NCBI RefSeq assembly: GCF_003664585.1
Contig: NZ_RCHI01000005.1
Location: forward strand, 210,264 to 274,263
Origin: Paenirhodobacter hankyongi
GTDB taxonomy: Bacteria; Pseudomonadota; Alphaproteobacteria; Rhodobacterales; Rhodobacteraceae
Reading direction: 5' to 3'
DNA: 64,000 nt
Notes under the pieces: generated by a model
The model's database searches: none
What the model was told of the DNA's origin: nothing
The model's input: only the letters and a program-made list of their open reading frames with translations
Program-made: the position numbers and the translations under genes
Shown here: piece after piece, positions 1 to 8,905 of the stretch
How the letters are laid out: each line of letters starts with the position of its first letter
Position numbering within the stretch: position 1 is the stretch's first letter

Positions 1-2388
1 GTCGCGGTCGTTCCCGGGATCGGTGTCGCCCGGGAACAGGCCCGGATAGCCGCGGTCGGGGGCATAGTTCGCCAGCCCGTCGGGACCGGTGGTGATGACG
101 TCATCGCCCTCGCCGCCGTCGACGTCGTCGTTGCCGGCCCCGCCCGAGATCACGTCGGCGTCGTTGCCGCCCTCGATCGTGTCGTTGCCCGCGCCGCCCG
201 AGATCGTGTCCTTCCCCTCGCCGCCGATCAGGCTGTCATCGCCCGCCTCGCCGAAGATCGAGTCATTGCCGAGGTCGCCCCAGACGGTGTCATCGCCCAC
301 GCCCGCATAGACGGTGTCGTTGCCCGCCCCCGCAAGCACGCGGTCGTCATTCGCCGCGTCGCCGGGCAGGATCGCGTCATTGTGGTCGATCATGTCGCCT
401 TCGGGGTCGCCGGTATAGGCGGTGTCGATCAGGTCGTCTCCCGAGGTGCCCTCGACATAGCCGTCGCCGTGATCGACGATCACGTTCTCGATGTTGGCGA
501 AGTCGAGCGTGCCGACGACGTTGCCGTCGGTGTCGAGGAAGCTGACGGTGCCGTTCTCGGGGTTGGTGTTGTCATAGGCGATGCTGACCGGGCCCGCGCC
601 GGTGAGGTCGAGCACGTCATAATCGTCGCCGCCCTCGCCGCCGTCGATGTGGTCGCCCGCGCCCGCGGCGGCCGAGCCGACAAGGAAGGTGTCGCGGTCG
701 TCGCCGCCCGAGAGGTGGTCCGCCCCGGCCCCGCCCGCGATCACGTCGTTGCCGCCCTGGCCCAGCACGGTGTCATCGCCGTCGCCGCCCAGAAGGGTGT
801 CGTTGCCCTCCTCCTCATCGGCCGCTGCGGTGGTGGTGGCGGTGATGTCGGTGATGGTGATCGCCTGATCGGTCGGGCCGCCATTGTCGTAATCGATGAC
901 GATGCGTGCGACGTTGCCCTCGATCTGCACCAGCACCGAGCCCGCCTGCGAGGCAGAGGTCAGCGAGCCGTTGTCGACGTTCTGACCGGTCACGGTATTG
1001 CCCGACACGGTCTGGCCGCCCTCGGGGGTATAGGTCACCGGCAACAGGTTGCCATCGGCGTCATAGGCATAGACCGTGACGATATCGCGGTGGTAGTCCG
1101 AGCTGGTGCCCTGATCGAGATCGTTGATCCGGAACGAGACGTTCGAGATCGCGTCGCCATAGGCGGCGTCGTTCGAGGCGAAGCTCAGCGTGGTGGTCGA
1201 GGTGTTGTCGATCCCGCCCTCGCCGCCGCAGCCGTAAAGCCGCAGCCCGCCCGAGGCGGACAGCCCGTCGCCGCTTTCGACATATTGCGTGTCATTGGTG
1301 ACGGTCGCGGTGGCGCCCTGATCCTGCGCCTCGAAACCGAAGGTGACGGTCACGCCGCCCATGTCGGCGGTGGCGCCATTCGAGATGCCACAGCCCGAGC
1401 TGCCGAAATCCGACCAGTCGAGGGTCAGCGCCTCGCCCGCGCCCGTCCCCGTGGTGTCGCCGCCGTCGCCCTCGATGTAATCGTTGCCCGCGCCGCCCTC
1501 GATCGAGTCATTGCCCGAGCCGCCGTACAGGCTGTCATCGCCACCCGCGCCGGCGATCGTGTCGTCGCCGCCGTTGCCGTGGAAGACGTTGGTGAAGGTG
1601 TCGGCCGTCGTCGTGCCCTGCTGGTCGAAGCCCACGAGGCTGTCGCCATAGGCCGAGCCAATCACCCCGTCGATGCCGCCGGCGATCGAGTCGCCCGCGG
1701 CGTCACCGCCCGAGAGCGCGCCGGTCGCGAGGTCGACCGAGACGCCGCCGGTCGAGTCGGAATAGTCGATCAGGTCGAGGCCCTGGTTGCCCTCGAATGT
1801 GTCGTTGCCGGCCCCGCCGTGGAGCGTGTCATCGCCCTTGCCGCCCGAGAGATAGTCGTTGCCGGCCCCGCCATCGAGGCTGTCGTTGCCGTCCTGGCCA
1901 TAGACCTCGTCATTGCCGGCGCCGGCCAGAACCGTGTCGTTGCCGGCGCCCGCCTGCACGATGTCGTCATTGCCGGTCTCGCCGGGCAGGATCGCGTCAT
2001 TGTGGTCGATCATGTCGCCGTCGGGGTCGCCGGTATAGGCTAGGTCGATCAGGTCATTGCCTGCCGTGCCCGAGACGATGCCGTCGGAGGGCGGCTCGCA
2101 GACGGTGACGGTGGCGGTGGCGGTGTCATAGCCGCCGTGGCCGTCCGAGATCTGATAGGTGATCGTCGCGTCGCCCGAGAAGCCCGCGGTCGGGGTGAAG
2201 GTGATCGAGCCGTCCGAGTTCACCGCAACCGTGCCGTGGCTTGCCGTCGGGGTGCCAGAGACGCTGATCCGGTCGCAATCGGGATCGTAGTCGTTCGCGA
2301 GCACCTTGATCGTCACCGCGGTGTTATAGGCGGTGCTCGCGGTATCGTCGCGTGCAACCGGATCGTGATTGCAGATAATCCAGGTCAT
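1..2388 (-). CDS. RTX calcium-binding type I-secreted protein (3' end beyond window)
   Basis: The reading frame is open from an ATG at 2388 (preceded by GGAGAGG) to the window edge, giving 796 codons without a stop. The start, MTWIICNHDPVARDD, is not a Sec signal, as expected for a type I-secreted protein whose signal is C-terminal and not seen here. Residues about 8-100 form an Ig/cadherin-like repeat (VLANDYDPD, GFSGDATITYQISDG). RTX nonapeptides of the GGxGxD type fill about 105-300, 515-570 and 700-796. Between them, about 305-515, lies a beta-rich non-RTX domain. A 77-nt stretch coding for the YTGDPxGDMIDHNDAILPG motif occurs twice. The likely role is a secreted or surface Ca2+-binding protein; no enzymatic domain is visible in this part. 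No secretion genes are adjacent within the window. Confidence 0.9.
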   Translation of the reverse strand, partial: MTWIICNHDPVARDDTASTAYNTAVTIKVLANDYDPDCDRISVSGTPTASHGTVAVNSDGSITFTPTAGFSGDATITYQISDGHGGYDTATATVTVCEPPSDGIVSGTAGNDLIDLAYTGDPDGDMIDHNDAILPGETGNDDIVQAGAGNDTVLAGAGNDEVYGQDGNDSLDGGAGNDYLSGGKGDDTLHGGAGNDTFEGNQGLDLIDYSDSTGGVSVDLATGALSGGDAAGDSIAGGIDGVIGSAYGDSLVGFDQQGTTTADTFTNVFHGNGGDDTIAGAGGDDSLYGGSGNDSIEGGAGNDYIEGDGGDTTGTGAGEALTLDWSDFGSSGCGISNGATADMGGVTVTFGFEAQDQGATATVTNDTQYVESGDGLSASGGLRLYGCGGEGGIDNTSTTTLSFASNDAAYGDAISNVSFRINDLDQGTSSDYHRDIVTVYAYDADGNLLPVTYTPEGGQTVSGNTVTGQNVDNGSLTSASQAGSVLVQIEGNVARIVIDYDNGGPTDQAITITDITATTTAAADEEEGNDTLLGGDGDDTVLGQGGNDVIAGGAGADHLSGGDDRDTFLVGSAAAGAGDHIDGGEGGDDYDVLDLTGAGPVSIAYDNTNPENGTVSFLDTDGNVVGTLDFANIENVIVDHGDGYVEGTSGDDLIDTAYTGDPEGDMIDHNDAILPGDAANDDRVLAGAGNDTVYAGVGDDTVWGDLGNDSIFGEAGDDSLIGGEGKDTISGGAGNDTIEGGNDADVISGGAGNDDVDGGEGDDVITTGPDGLANYAPDRGYPGLFPGDTDPGNDRD
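361..437 (-). repeat. Intragenic duplicate, copy distal to the start
   Basis: This stretch of about 77 nt in the RTX gene is nearly identical to 1981-2057, with only a few base differences. It codes for the motif around YTGDPEGDMIDHNDAILPG and is exactly 1620 nt (540 codons) from its partner, so the reading frame is conserved. Confidence 0.85.
1981..2057 (-). repeat. Intragenic duplicate, copy proximal to the start
   Basis: Partner of 361-437 within the RTX gene. It codes for the YTGDPDGDMIDHNDAILPG motif, which introduces an RTX block in both places. Confidence 0.85.
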
Positions 2389-3072
2389 GGCAGCCTCTCC
2401 TTCGCCCGACAGGCCTTGCGGCCCGGCTTCCCTTGGCGCGCAACGGCGGCGCCTGTGACACACACCGGAAGATCACAGGATCCCCCGGCAACTTTCACGG
2501 CGCGGCAGCGCGTCAACGCGCTGGTTCGGGCTGCAATGGACCGCCCCGCAAAATGCGGGTGATGGCCTCGGCTTTGTTTCAAAGGCGTTTCGGGGTTATT
2601 CCCTGCCCCGAACTTTGGCAGCACCACTCACGAACCAGTGCGCATCGGCAGATGCCGCACCGCGATTTGACCGCCCCCACGGTCCGTTGCCCCCCAATCG
2701 GGCAGGGCTGTGATAGCCTCGGCCCTGCCCCTGGGGAAAGGAAAAACTTGCCACATTCCTGCCAGATTTCGGGCCCGGTTCTGCCGCGGTTCGGTCGGTG
2801 AGGGCCGACAGCGCCGTCCGCGGGGCGAGATTGTTTCCGTTTTCACCTCGTGGGGCGCTGGCTCTGATCCCCGGGTCTCGCGGTTTTACTAGTCATTAAC
2901 CAATGCTACGGAGGCCGGCCCGGGGGCGGTCGTCCGGCACGGAGGCCAATCTCGTTCACGGTTAAGAAACAGTGAACGACATCCTCTGTTTCGCAGGCGG
3001 GATCAATCTCGCCGCCATGCGGCAACAATCCGCGCAGATCGATTGTGCACAAATCATCTCCAAACGTGAAAA
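2389..3072. other. Intergenic region without a supported gene
   Basis: About 680 nt separate the RTX start from the lipA terminator. The open frames here lack ribosome binding sites and recognisable protein features. A short inverted repeat, GTTCAC and GTGAAC around 2954-2977, is present. The region should hold the RTX promoter (minus strand), but I cannot place it confidently. Confidence 0.5.
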
Positions 3073-3097
3073 GGGGCAGGGTTTGTCGCCCTGCCCC
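3073..3097 (-). terminator. Intrinsic terminator of lipA
   Basis: A perfect 9-bp stem (3073-3081 with 3089-3097, GGGGCAGGG/CCCTGCCCC) and a 7-nt loop. Read on the minus strand it is followed by TTTT and lies about 90 nt after the lipA stop. Confidence 0.8.
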
Positions 3098-3185
3098 TCC
3101 GGCTCACGCCGAATCACGTTTTGGTAACCCTGCCGTGCACGCCGCCCGGCTCCGGCCTTGCCCGGGGCGGAAACCGGCGGCCGGC

Positions 3186-4136
3186 TCAGGCGCGGCCGAG
3201 CTTCTCGAGACGGGCGGCGCGCAGCCGGGCGAAGTCGTCGCCGGCGTGATAGCTCGAGCGGGTCAGCGGCGTTGCCGAGACCATCAGGAAGCCCTTGCCA
3301 TAGGCGGCGCGCTCGTACTCCTTGAACTCGTCGGGCGTCACGAAACGGTCGACGGCGTGGTGCTTCGGCGTCGGCTGCAGATATTGGCCGATGGTCAGGA
3401 AGTCGATGTCGGCGGCCCGCATGTCGTCCATCACCTGCTTCACCTCCATCGCGCTCTCGCCCAGCCCGACCATGATCCCCGATTTGGTGAACATCGCGGG
3501 ATCGAGCTCCTTCACCCGCTGCAGCAGGCGCAGCGAGTGGAAGTAGCGCGCGCCGGGGCGCACCTCGGGATAGAGGCCGGGCACCGTCTCGAGATTGTGG
3601 TTGAACACGTCGGGACGCGCCTCGACCACCTTTTCCAGCGCCTCGGGGCGGCATTTCAGGAAGTCGGGGGTCAGGATCTCGATCGTGGTGTCGGGTGCGC
3701 GGTGACGCACGGCGCGGATTGTCTGGGCGAAATGCTCGGCCCCGCCATCCTCGAGATCGTCGCGGTCGACCGAGGTGATGACGACATGCTTCAGGCCCAG
3801 CGTCTGCACCGCATGGGCGACGCGGCCGGGTTCGAACACATCAAGCGCATCGGGCCGGCCGGTCGCGACGTTGCAGAAGGAACAGCCGCGGGTGCAGACC
3901 TCGCCCATGATCATCATCGTGGCGTGGCCCTGGCTCCAGCATTCGCCGACATTCGGACAGCCCGCCTCTTCGCAGACGGTGACCAGCTTGTTCGACTTCA
4001 GGATCTCGCGCGTGTCCTTGTAGCCCTGCGAGGTCGGCGCCTTGACCCGGATCCAGTCCGGCTTCTTCGGTTGCGCATGATCGGGGCGATGCGCCTTCTC
4101 GGGGTGACGCTGGCCGGGAAGTTTCAGGTCGCGCAT
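3186..4136 (-). CDS. lipA: Lipoyl synthase
   Basis: A 316-residue radical-SAM enzyme that inserts two sulfurs into protein-bound octanoyl groups, making the lipoyl cofactor of pyruvate and 2-oxoglutarate dehydrogenases and the glycine cleavage system. The auxiliary cluster cysteines are at 55, 60 and 66 ([12 protein letters not shown]) and the radical-SAM CxxxCxxC is at 81, 85 and 88 (CTRGCSFC). The C-terminal RSSY motif supplies the serine ligand of the auxiliary cluster. Length and ends fit the family. It is a single gene with its own terminator, divergent from the peroxiredoxin gene across a 217-nt spacer. Confidence 0.97.
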   Translation of the reverse strand: MRDLKLPGQRHPEKAHRPDHAQPKKPDWIRVKAPTSQGYKDTREILKSNKLVTVCEEAGCPNVGECWSQGHATMMIMGEVCTRGCSFCNVATGRPDALDVFEPGRVAHAVQTLGLKHVVITSVDRDDLEDGGAEHFAQTIRAVRHRAPDTTIEILTPDFLKCRPEALEKVVEARPDVFNHNLETVPGLYPEVRPGARYFHSLRLLQRVKELDPAMFTKSGIMVGLGESAMEVKQVMDDMRAADIDFLTIGQYLQPTPKHHAVDRFVTPDEFKEYERAAYGKGFLMVSATPLTRSSYHAGDDFARLRAARLEKLGRA

Positions 4137-4293
4137 CGGGGATATCCTTTCCGATCGGGGTTGCCCTCCACATAAGGCGAAAGCGGCCGCAATGCAATTT
4201 CCGCGCGCGTCAGTCCCCTCCCCGCCTTGCGCCCGTTTTTCCGGCGCCCCCGCCGCGGCGCCGCATTTTTCGCTGCAAGTGCAAGGTCAGCCA

Positions 4294-4330
4294 TTGTGAC
4301 GGGACTGGCCTTGGCTTAGAACGATTCCAG
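4294..4330 (+). promoter_or_regulatory. Sigma-70 promoter of the peroxiredoxin gene with an overlapping operator-like motif
   Basis: A -35-like TTGTGA (4294-4299) and a -10-like TAGAAC (4317-4322) are 17 nt apart, 31 nt before the start codon. The -10 overlaps TTAGAA-CGA-TTCCAG (4316-4330), which resembles the TTTAGAA-N3-TTCTAAA iron control element bound by Irr-type regulators but with mismatches. TTCCAG recurs at 4335-4340. The promoter is plausible; the regulator is a guess. Confidence 0.5.
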
Positions 4331-4353
4331 AAATTTCCAGACAGGAGAGTCCC

Positions 4354-4902
4354 ATGCAGGCTGGTGCCAAGCTTCCCGAAGTCACCTTCCACACCCGTGT
4401 CCGCGACGAGAGCGTCGGCGGCCCGAACCCGTTCCGCTGGGAGGACAAGACCACCGCCGATTACTTCGCGGGCAAGCGCGTCGTGCTGTTCGCGCTGCCG
4501 GGCGCCTTCACCCCCACCTGCTCGACCTACCAGCTGCCGGGCTACGAGAAGGGCTTCGGCGATTTCGCCGCCGAGGGGATCGACGCGATCTATTGCCTCT
4601 CGGTCAACGACAGCTTCGTGATGAACCAGTGGGCCAAGGCCCAGGGGCTCGAGAACGTCACCGTGATCCCGGACGGCTCGGGCGAGTTCACCCGCCGCGT
4701 CGGCATGCTGGTGCGCAAGGACAACCTGGGCTTCGGTCTGCGCTCGTGGCGCTATGCGGCCGTGGTGAACAACGGCGTGGTCGAGGCCTGGTTCGAGGAA
4801 CCCGGCCTGATGGACAACTGCCCCGAGGACCCCTACGGCGTCTCCTCGCCGGAAACCGTTCTGGGCTGGCTGCGCGAGGCCAACAAGGAACAGGCGGCCT
4901 GA
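4354..4902 (+). CDS. Peroxiredoxin, Prx5-type
   Basis: A 182-residue thiol peroxidase of the Prx5/AhpE-like redoxin group, reducing H2O2 and organic peroxides in the cytoplasm. The peroxidatic cysteine is Cys56 in PGAFTPTCS. Further cysteines lie in IYCLSV and DNCPED, so either could act as resolving residue, or glutathione/glutaredoxin could regenerate the enzyme, as known for many proteobacterial Prx5 proteins. Start ATG follows an AGGAGAG ribosome binding site. It is monocistronic, with its own promoter and terminator. Confidence 0.93.
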   Translation: MQAGAKLPEVTFHTRVRDESVGGPNPFRWEDKTTADYFAGKRVVLFALPGAFTPTCSTYQLPGYEKGFGDFAAEGIDAIYCLSVNDSFVMNQWAKAQGLENVTVIPDGSGEFTRRVGMLVRKDNLGFGLRSWRYAAVVNNGVVEAWFEEPGLMDNCPEDPYGVSSPETVLGWLREANKEQAA

Positions 4903-4946
4903 GCCGTCACCGCTGTCGCGCCCCCGGGAAAGGGCGCGAACGGGAA

Positions 4947-4980
4947 GGGTCGGAGGGAAACCTCCGGCCCTTTTTCTTTT
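4947..4980 (+). terminator. Intrinsic terminator of the peroxiredoxin gene
   Basis: A 10-bp stem (4947-4956 with 4961-4970, one G-T pair) closes a GAAA loop and is followed by TTTTTCTTTT. Confidence 0.9.
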
Positions 4981-5053
4981 GGGGCGCCGAGAAAGAGAGG
5001 GGGGCGCGGCTCGGCTGATTGCGTCGCGCCCCTCCTGCCGGTATCCTGAGCGG

Positions 5054-5425
5054 ATGAAGCCACTGGCCGCCTCCTTGCGATCCGACCGTCCTGCGCGCCT
5101 TCTGCGCGCGGTTCTGGGCGTCATCGTGCTGCTTGTCCTGTGCTGGGGGCCCGGGGCGGGGCGGCTTGCGCCCTCCGAAAGCCCGTTCTTCGCCGCGAAG
5201 GCCGCGCAATATGTGGCCCTTCCCGGCGAGCTGCGCTTCACCCGTCCGGGCAAGGCGCCGCTGCCCGCCTCCCCCGTCCCCCCGGTCGGGATGCCGCCCG
5301 CGGGGGCGCCCGTGCCGGTTGCGGTCTCGTGGCGCGTTGCGGAGTGGAGCGGCGACACCCCCGGCGTGCTGCCGGCCTTGCCGCCGGTGCGTCCCGCCTC
5401 GCGGGCGCCGCCGCTGACGGCCTGA
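5054..5425 (+). CDS. Hypothetical proline-rich membrane-anchored protein
   Basis: A 123-residue frame with one hydrophobic helix (about 18-34, LLRAVLGVIVLLVLCWGPG), then an Ala/Pro-rich tail likely outside the membrane. No family is recognised. The start at 5054 is chosen because it precedes the hydrophobic segment directly. The next gene on the strand (5593) is also a small membrane protein, 167 nt away. It could be a non-functional open frame, because high GC makes such frames common; the transmembrane segment is the main argument for it. Confidence 0.4.
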   Translation: MKPLAASLRSDRPARLLRAVLGVIVLLVLCWGPGAGRLAPSESPFFAAKAAQYVALPGELRFTRPGKAPLPASPVPPVGMPPAGAPVPVAVSWRVAEWSGDTPGVLPALPPVRPASRAPPLTA

Positions 5426-5592
5426 AACGATCCCGAGAAATCCGCCGCCCGGCCGTGTCTCACCGCGCCGGGGGGCCTGCGCGCTCGTCACTTCGGTCCC
5501 GGGCGCATGGTTCATGCAATCACGGAAATCCTCATGCCTTTTCACACCGGCCGTCCCGGCCTGACCCGGCCCCGCATCGCGAGGCTGCCCCG

Positions 5593-5775
5593 ATGACCAA
5601 GACGCTCTGCCCTGCCTGCGGTCGGCCCATTCCCGATGGCCAGATGACCTGCGCCTGCGGCGCCCCGACACCGCGGGTCCATCCGCCGCAGGGCCGGACG
5701 GTGCTGCTCAGCTGGATCGCCACGGTGGGTGGCATGGCGGGCCTGCTCTGGCTCGCCGCGACCTACCTGCGCTAG
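5593..5775 (+). CDS. Small zinc-ribbon membrane protein
   Basis: A 60-residue protein. Four cysteines, CPACG and CACG (residues 5-20), make a rubredoxin-like zinc ribbon, followed by a single C-terminal transmembrane helix (about 38-58). The ATG at 5593 is the only sensible start. Such ribbon-plus-helix microproteins are common; the partner is unknown. A strong hairpin follows 12 nt after the stop. Confidence 0.7.
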   Translation: MTKTLCPACGRPIPDGQMTCACGAPTPRVHPPQGRTVLLSWIATVGGMAGLLWLAATYLR

Positions 5776-5787
5776 CGGCCTGACCTT

Positions 5788-5819
5788 GGCGCCGACCGGG
5801 ATTGCGCCCGGTCGGCGCC
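5788..5819. terminator. Shared hairpin between convergent genes
   Basis: A perfect 13-bp stem (5788-5800 with 5807-5819) and a 6-nt loop sit between the zinc-ribbon gene (+) and the ACR3 pump gene (-), starting 12 nt from one stop and touching the other. There is no T-run on either side, so it is a weak intrinsic terminator at best, or an mRNA 3' end protector. Confidence 0.65.
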
Positions 5820-5820
5820 G

Positions 5821-6840
5821 CTATGACGCGAACCGGTCACGGGTGCGGTTGGCAAAGGCGACCAGCGACAGCATCACCGGCACCTCGACCAGAACGCCCA
5901 CCACGGTGGCAAGCGCCGCGCCGGAGTTCAGACCGAAGAGGCCGATCGCCACCGCCACCGCCAGCTCGAAGAAGTTGGAGGTGCCGATCAGCGCGCAGGG
6001 GGCGGCCACCTTGTGCGGCAGGCGCCACGCCCAGGCCCAGACATAGCCGAGGGCGAAGATGCCGTAGGACTGGAGCAGGATCGGCACGGCGATCAGCGCG
6101 ATCAGCAGCGGCTGCGCAAGGATCACCTGCCCCTGGAAGCCGAACAGCAACACCACGGTCAGCAGCAGCCCCACGGCCGAGGCCGGCTTGATCCGCGCGG
6201 TGAACTCCCGGACGGCCGCCGCGCCGCCCCGGGCCAGAAGCGTCTGCCGTGTCGCTGCCCCGGCGATCAGCGGGATGACGATGTAGAGAATGACCGACAG
6301 GATCAGCGTCGCCCAGGGCACGTTGACCTCGGTCACCCCCAGCAGGAAGGCGACGATCGGCGCGAAGGCGACCACCATCACCAGATCGTTCACCGACACC
6401 TGCACGAGGGTGTAGTTCGGATCGCCCCGGGTCAGCTGCGACCAGACGAAGACCATTGCCGTGCAGGGCGCCGCGCCAAGCAGGATCAGCCCGGCGATGT
6501 AGTCCGACGCCTTCGCCGGATCGATCAGCCCGACGTAGAGATGATGGAAGAACAGCACGCCCAGAGCAGCCATGGTGAAGGGCTTGATCAGCCAGTTCAC
6601 CACCAGCGTGATGATCAGTCCCTTCGGCTTGCGCCCGACGTCCCTGAGCGATCCGAAGTCGATCGCGATCATCATCGGATAGACCATCGCCCAGATCAGC
6701 ACCGCGACGACCAGGTTGACCGAGGCATATTCGAGACCGGCGAGCGCGCCGAAGACCCCGGGCAGCAGATTGCCGAGCACCAGGCCGGAGAGGATGCACA
6801 GCGCCACCCAAAGGGTCAGCCAGCGTTCGAAGAGGCTCAT
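5821..6840 (-). CDS. ACR3-family arsenite efflux permease
   Basis: A 339-residue inner-membrane protein of about ten helices of the bile acid:sodium symporter superfamily. The ACR3 signature [10 protein letters not shown] in the fourth helix carries the essential cysteine, and [11 protein letters not shown] lies in the ninth helix region. It exports As(III), probably driven by the proton gradient. The ATG at 6840 follows AAAAGGAAATGAA; an upstream extension of the frame is low-complexity and was dropped. Unusually, no arsR or arsC is adjacent. Confidence 0.9.
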   Translation of the reverse strand: MSLFERWLTLWVALCILSGLVLGNLLPGVFGALAGLEYASVNLVVAVLIWAMVYPMMIAIDFGSLRDVGRKPKGLIITLVVNWLIKPFTMAALGVLFFHHLYVGLIDPAKASDYIAGLILLGAAPCTAMVFVWSQLTRGDPNYTLVQVSVNDLVMVVAFAPIVAFLLGVTEVNVPWATLILSVILYIVIPLIAGAATRQTLLARGGAAAVREFTARIKPASAVGLLLTVVLLFGFQGQVILAQPLLIALIAVPILLQSYGIFALGYVWAWAWRLPHKVAAPCALIGTSNFFELAVAVAIGLFGLNSGAALATVVGVLVEVPVMLSLVAFANRTRDRFAS

Positions 6841-7187
6841 TTCATTTCCTTTTCCACGGCGAGGCGGCGGGCCGCGATCCGGGATGACCTTCGGCCGGGG
6901 GCGACTCGGACGGTCGATCCCCGCAGGCGGTCTTAGCACAGCCGGCCCCCGCCTGCGCCATGCGGATCGCAAGACGGCTGCCGCATCCTGCGGGTGCCCC
7001 GCGGCCGGAACGGGAGCCGGTCACTGTCGCGGTCCCGGGCGAATCGAAGGCGGCTGTCGACATCGGCGATGACGATGATGGAACGGAACAAGACCGAAAC
7101 ATGACCGTGGGAAGCGCCTGCGGGAACTGCCTGCGGTCGACAGGCGCGACGGCACGGAATGGAACGATTTAACTGTGGGATTTCAAC
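6841..7187. other. Intergenic region, no gene seen
   Basis: About 350 nt lie between the ACR3 gene and tRNA-Leu. No frame here has a ribosome binding site or protein-like composition, and no ArsR-type palindrome is obvious. Confidence 0.5.
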
Positions 7188-7271
7188 TGGTGCCCGAGGC
7201 GAGACTCGAACTCGCACGCCTTGCGGCGGAGGATTTTGAATCCCCTGCGTCTACCATTCCGCCACTCGGGC
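7188..7271 (-). tRNA. tRNA-Leu (anticodon CAA)
   Basis: An 84-nt cloverleaf on the minus strand. The acceptor arm is GCCCGAG/CTCGGGC, with discriminator A and an encoded CCA (7188-7190). The anticodon loop is TTCAAAA, giving CAA. It has a long class II variable arm (CTCCGCCGCAAGGCG region) and a T-loop GTTCGAGTC. It reads UUG leucine codons. Confidence 0.95.
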
Positions 7272-7339
7272 CAGTTCCTGCCCGTGTAGCGGGCGGCCGG
7301 GCGGCTGGCAAGGGGCTTGCCGCGCCCGTCCGCCCCGGT

Positions 7340-8194
7340 TCAGGGCTCGGCCACCGTGAAGGTGTCGCAATGCGAGATGTTGCCGCTTTCATAGCCGGTC
7401 TCGAACCAGCGCTGGCGCTGCGCCGAGGTGCCGTGGGTGAAGCTGTCGGGCATCGGCCGGCGGCCGGCGTTGCGCTGAAGCGTGTCGTCGCCGATCCGCT
7501 CGGCGGCGTTCATCGCCTCGGCAATGTCGCCGCGCTCGATCGCGCCGAACTGCTCCTCGGCGTGGAAGGCCCAGATGCCGGCCAGGCAATCGGCCTGCAG
7601 CTCGGTGCGCACCGAAAGCGCGTTACTCTCGGCCTCGCCCGCCTTCGCGCGCAGCGCATTCACCTTCGTCAGCACGCCCAGCTCGTCCTGCACATGGTGT
7701 CCGATCTCGTGCGCCACCACATAGGCCGCGGCGAAATCGCCCGAGGCGCCAAGGTCGCGCGACAGCGTGGTGAAGAAGGCGGTGTCGAGGTAGACCTTCT
7801 TGTCGCTCGGGCAATAGAACGGCCCGGTCGCCCCCGAGGCCGTGCCGCAGGGCGATTGCGTCACCTCGCTGTAGAGCACCAGCGTCGCCGGGTGATAGGT
7901 GCGGCCCAGCTCGTCGGTGAAGATCTTCGCCCAGACCTCCTCGGTATCGGCAAGCGTCACCGAGACGAAATCCCCCATCTGCTGGTCTTCCTCGCTGAGC
8001 GTGCCCGAGGTCTGCACCGACGGCCCCTGCCCGCCCTGATCGAGCAAGGGCGTCAGGTCGACGCCGAAATACCAGCCGACGAGGACGACCGCGAGCACAC
8101 CGAGCCCGCCCACCCCGCGCAGCCCCACCGGACTGCCCGAGGCGCCGCGCCGATCCTCGATGTAGCGGCTGCCGCGCCGTCCCTGCCACTTCAT
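7340..8194 (-). CDS. Neutral zinc metallopeptidase, YpfJ/KPN_02809 family
   Basis: A 284-residue protein with one N-terminal transmembrane helix (about 23-43) and an outer-face peptidase domain. The HEIGHH motif gives the zinc ligands and catalytic glutamate, and EADC-like TELQADCLAG supplies the third ligand region. The C-terminal THGTSAQRQRWF is typical of the family. The function in the cell is poorly known; it probably acts on envelope proteins. The ATG at 8194 follows GGAGGG. Confidence 0.88.
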   Translation of the reverse strand: MKWQGRRGSRYIEDRRGASGSPVGLRGVGGLGVLAVVLVGWYFGVDLTPLLDQGGQGPSVQTSGTLSEEDQQMGDFVSVTLADTEEVWAKIFTDELGRTYHPATLVLYSEVTQSPCGTASGATGPFYCPSDKKVYLDTAFFTTLSRDLGASGDFAAAYVVAHEIGHHVQDELGVLTKVNALRAKAGEAESNALSVRTELQADCLAGIWAFHAEEQFGAIERGDIAEAMNAAERIGDDTLQRNAGRRPMPDSFTHGTSAQRQRWFETGYESGNISHCDTFTVAEP

Positions 8195-8326
8195 TGCACG
8201 CCCTCCACTGGTCACAAGCGCGAGAGTAGCGGGTCGGGTTCCCCCGGCACAACGCAAATCCATGCGCGGAAGCTTGACCTTGCGCCGCAGAGCGGCGAGA
8301 GATCGGGAAACGGAAACGAGGCGCAG

Positions 8327-8905
8327 ATGATCCGACGGCTTTATGACTGGACGATGGGCCTTGCCGGCCATCCGCGCGCGATGTGGGCGCTGGCGGCGGT
8401 GGCTTTCATCGAAAGCTCGGTGTTTCCGATCCCGCCCGATGTGCTGATGATCCCGATGGTGCTGGCCGCGCGCGAAAAGGCGTGGAAGATCGCCTTCGTT
8501 GCGACGATCGCCTCGGTGCTCGGTGGCTGTCTCGGCTATGCGATCGGCTATGGTTTCATGGACACGCTGGGAATGGCGATCCTTGAATTCTACGGCAAGG
8601 CGTCCGCCTTCGACGAACTGGCTGTGCGCTTCAATGCCTATGGCGGATGGGCGGTGCTGGTCGCCGGCGTCACCCCCTTCCCGTACAAGGTGATCACCAT
8701 CTTCTCGGGGGCGACGCATCTCGACCTGTTCCTCTTCATCGGCGTCTCGGTGCTTGCCCGGGCGCTGCGCTTCTTCGTCGTCGCCGGCCTGCTGTGGCGC
8801 TTCGGTGCCCCGATCCGCGACTTCATCGAGCGCTGGCTCGGTCTGCTCTTCACCGCCTTCGTCGTGCTGCTGATCGGCGGTTTCTACGCCCTGAGGTATC
8901 TGTGA
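8327..8905 (+). CDS. YqaA/DedA-type membrane protein
   Basis: A 192-residue integral membrane protein of the SNARE-associated (DedA/VTT) superfamily, YqaA branch. It has 4-5 hydrophobic segments and the FIESSVFPIPPDV motif, the family's re-entrant loop. DedA-type proteins are implicated in lipid flipping and membrane homeostasis; the specific role here is unknown. Its TGA overlaps the dsbB start by one nucleotide (TGATG), so the two are co-translated. Confidence 0.85.
   Translation: MIRRLYDWTMGLAGHPRAMWALAAVAFIESSVFPIPPDVLMIPMVLAAREKAWKIAFVATIASVLGGCLGYAIGYGFMDTLGMAILEFYGKASAFDELAVRFNAYGGWAVLVAGVTPFPYKVITIFSGATHLDLFLFIGVSVLARALRFFVVAGLLWRFGAPIRDFIERWLGLLFTAFVVLLIGGFYALRYL

Noticed and set aside
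382..2043. 553-codon open frame on the plus strand opposite the RTX gene
   Set aside because: Its translation is a monotonous Val/Ala/Asp/Arg pattern that mirrors the RTX repeats; no ribosome binding site. It is a high-GC shadow.
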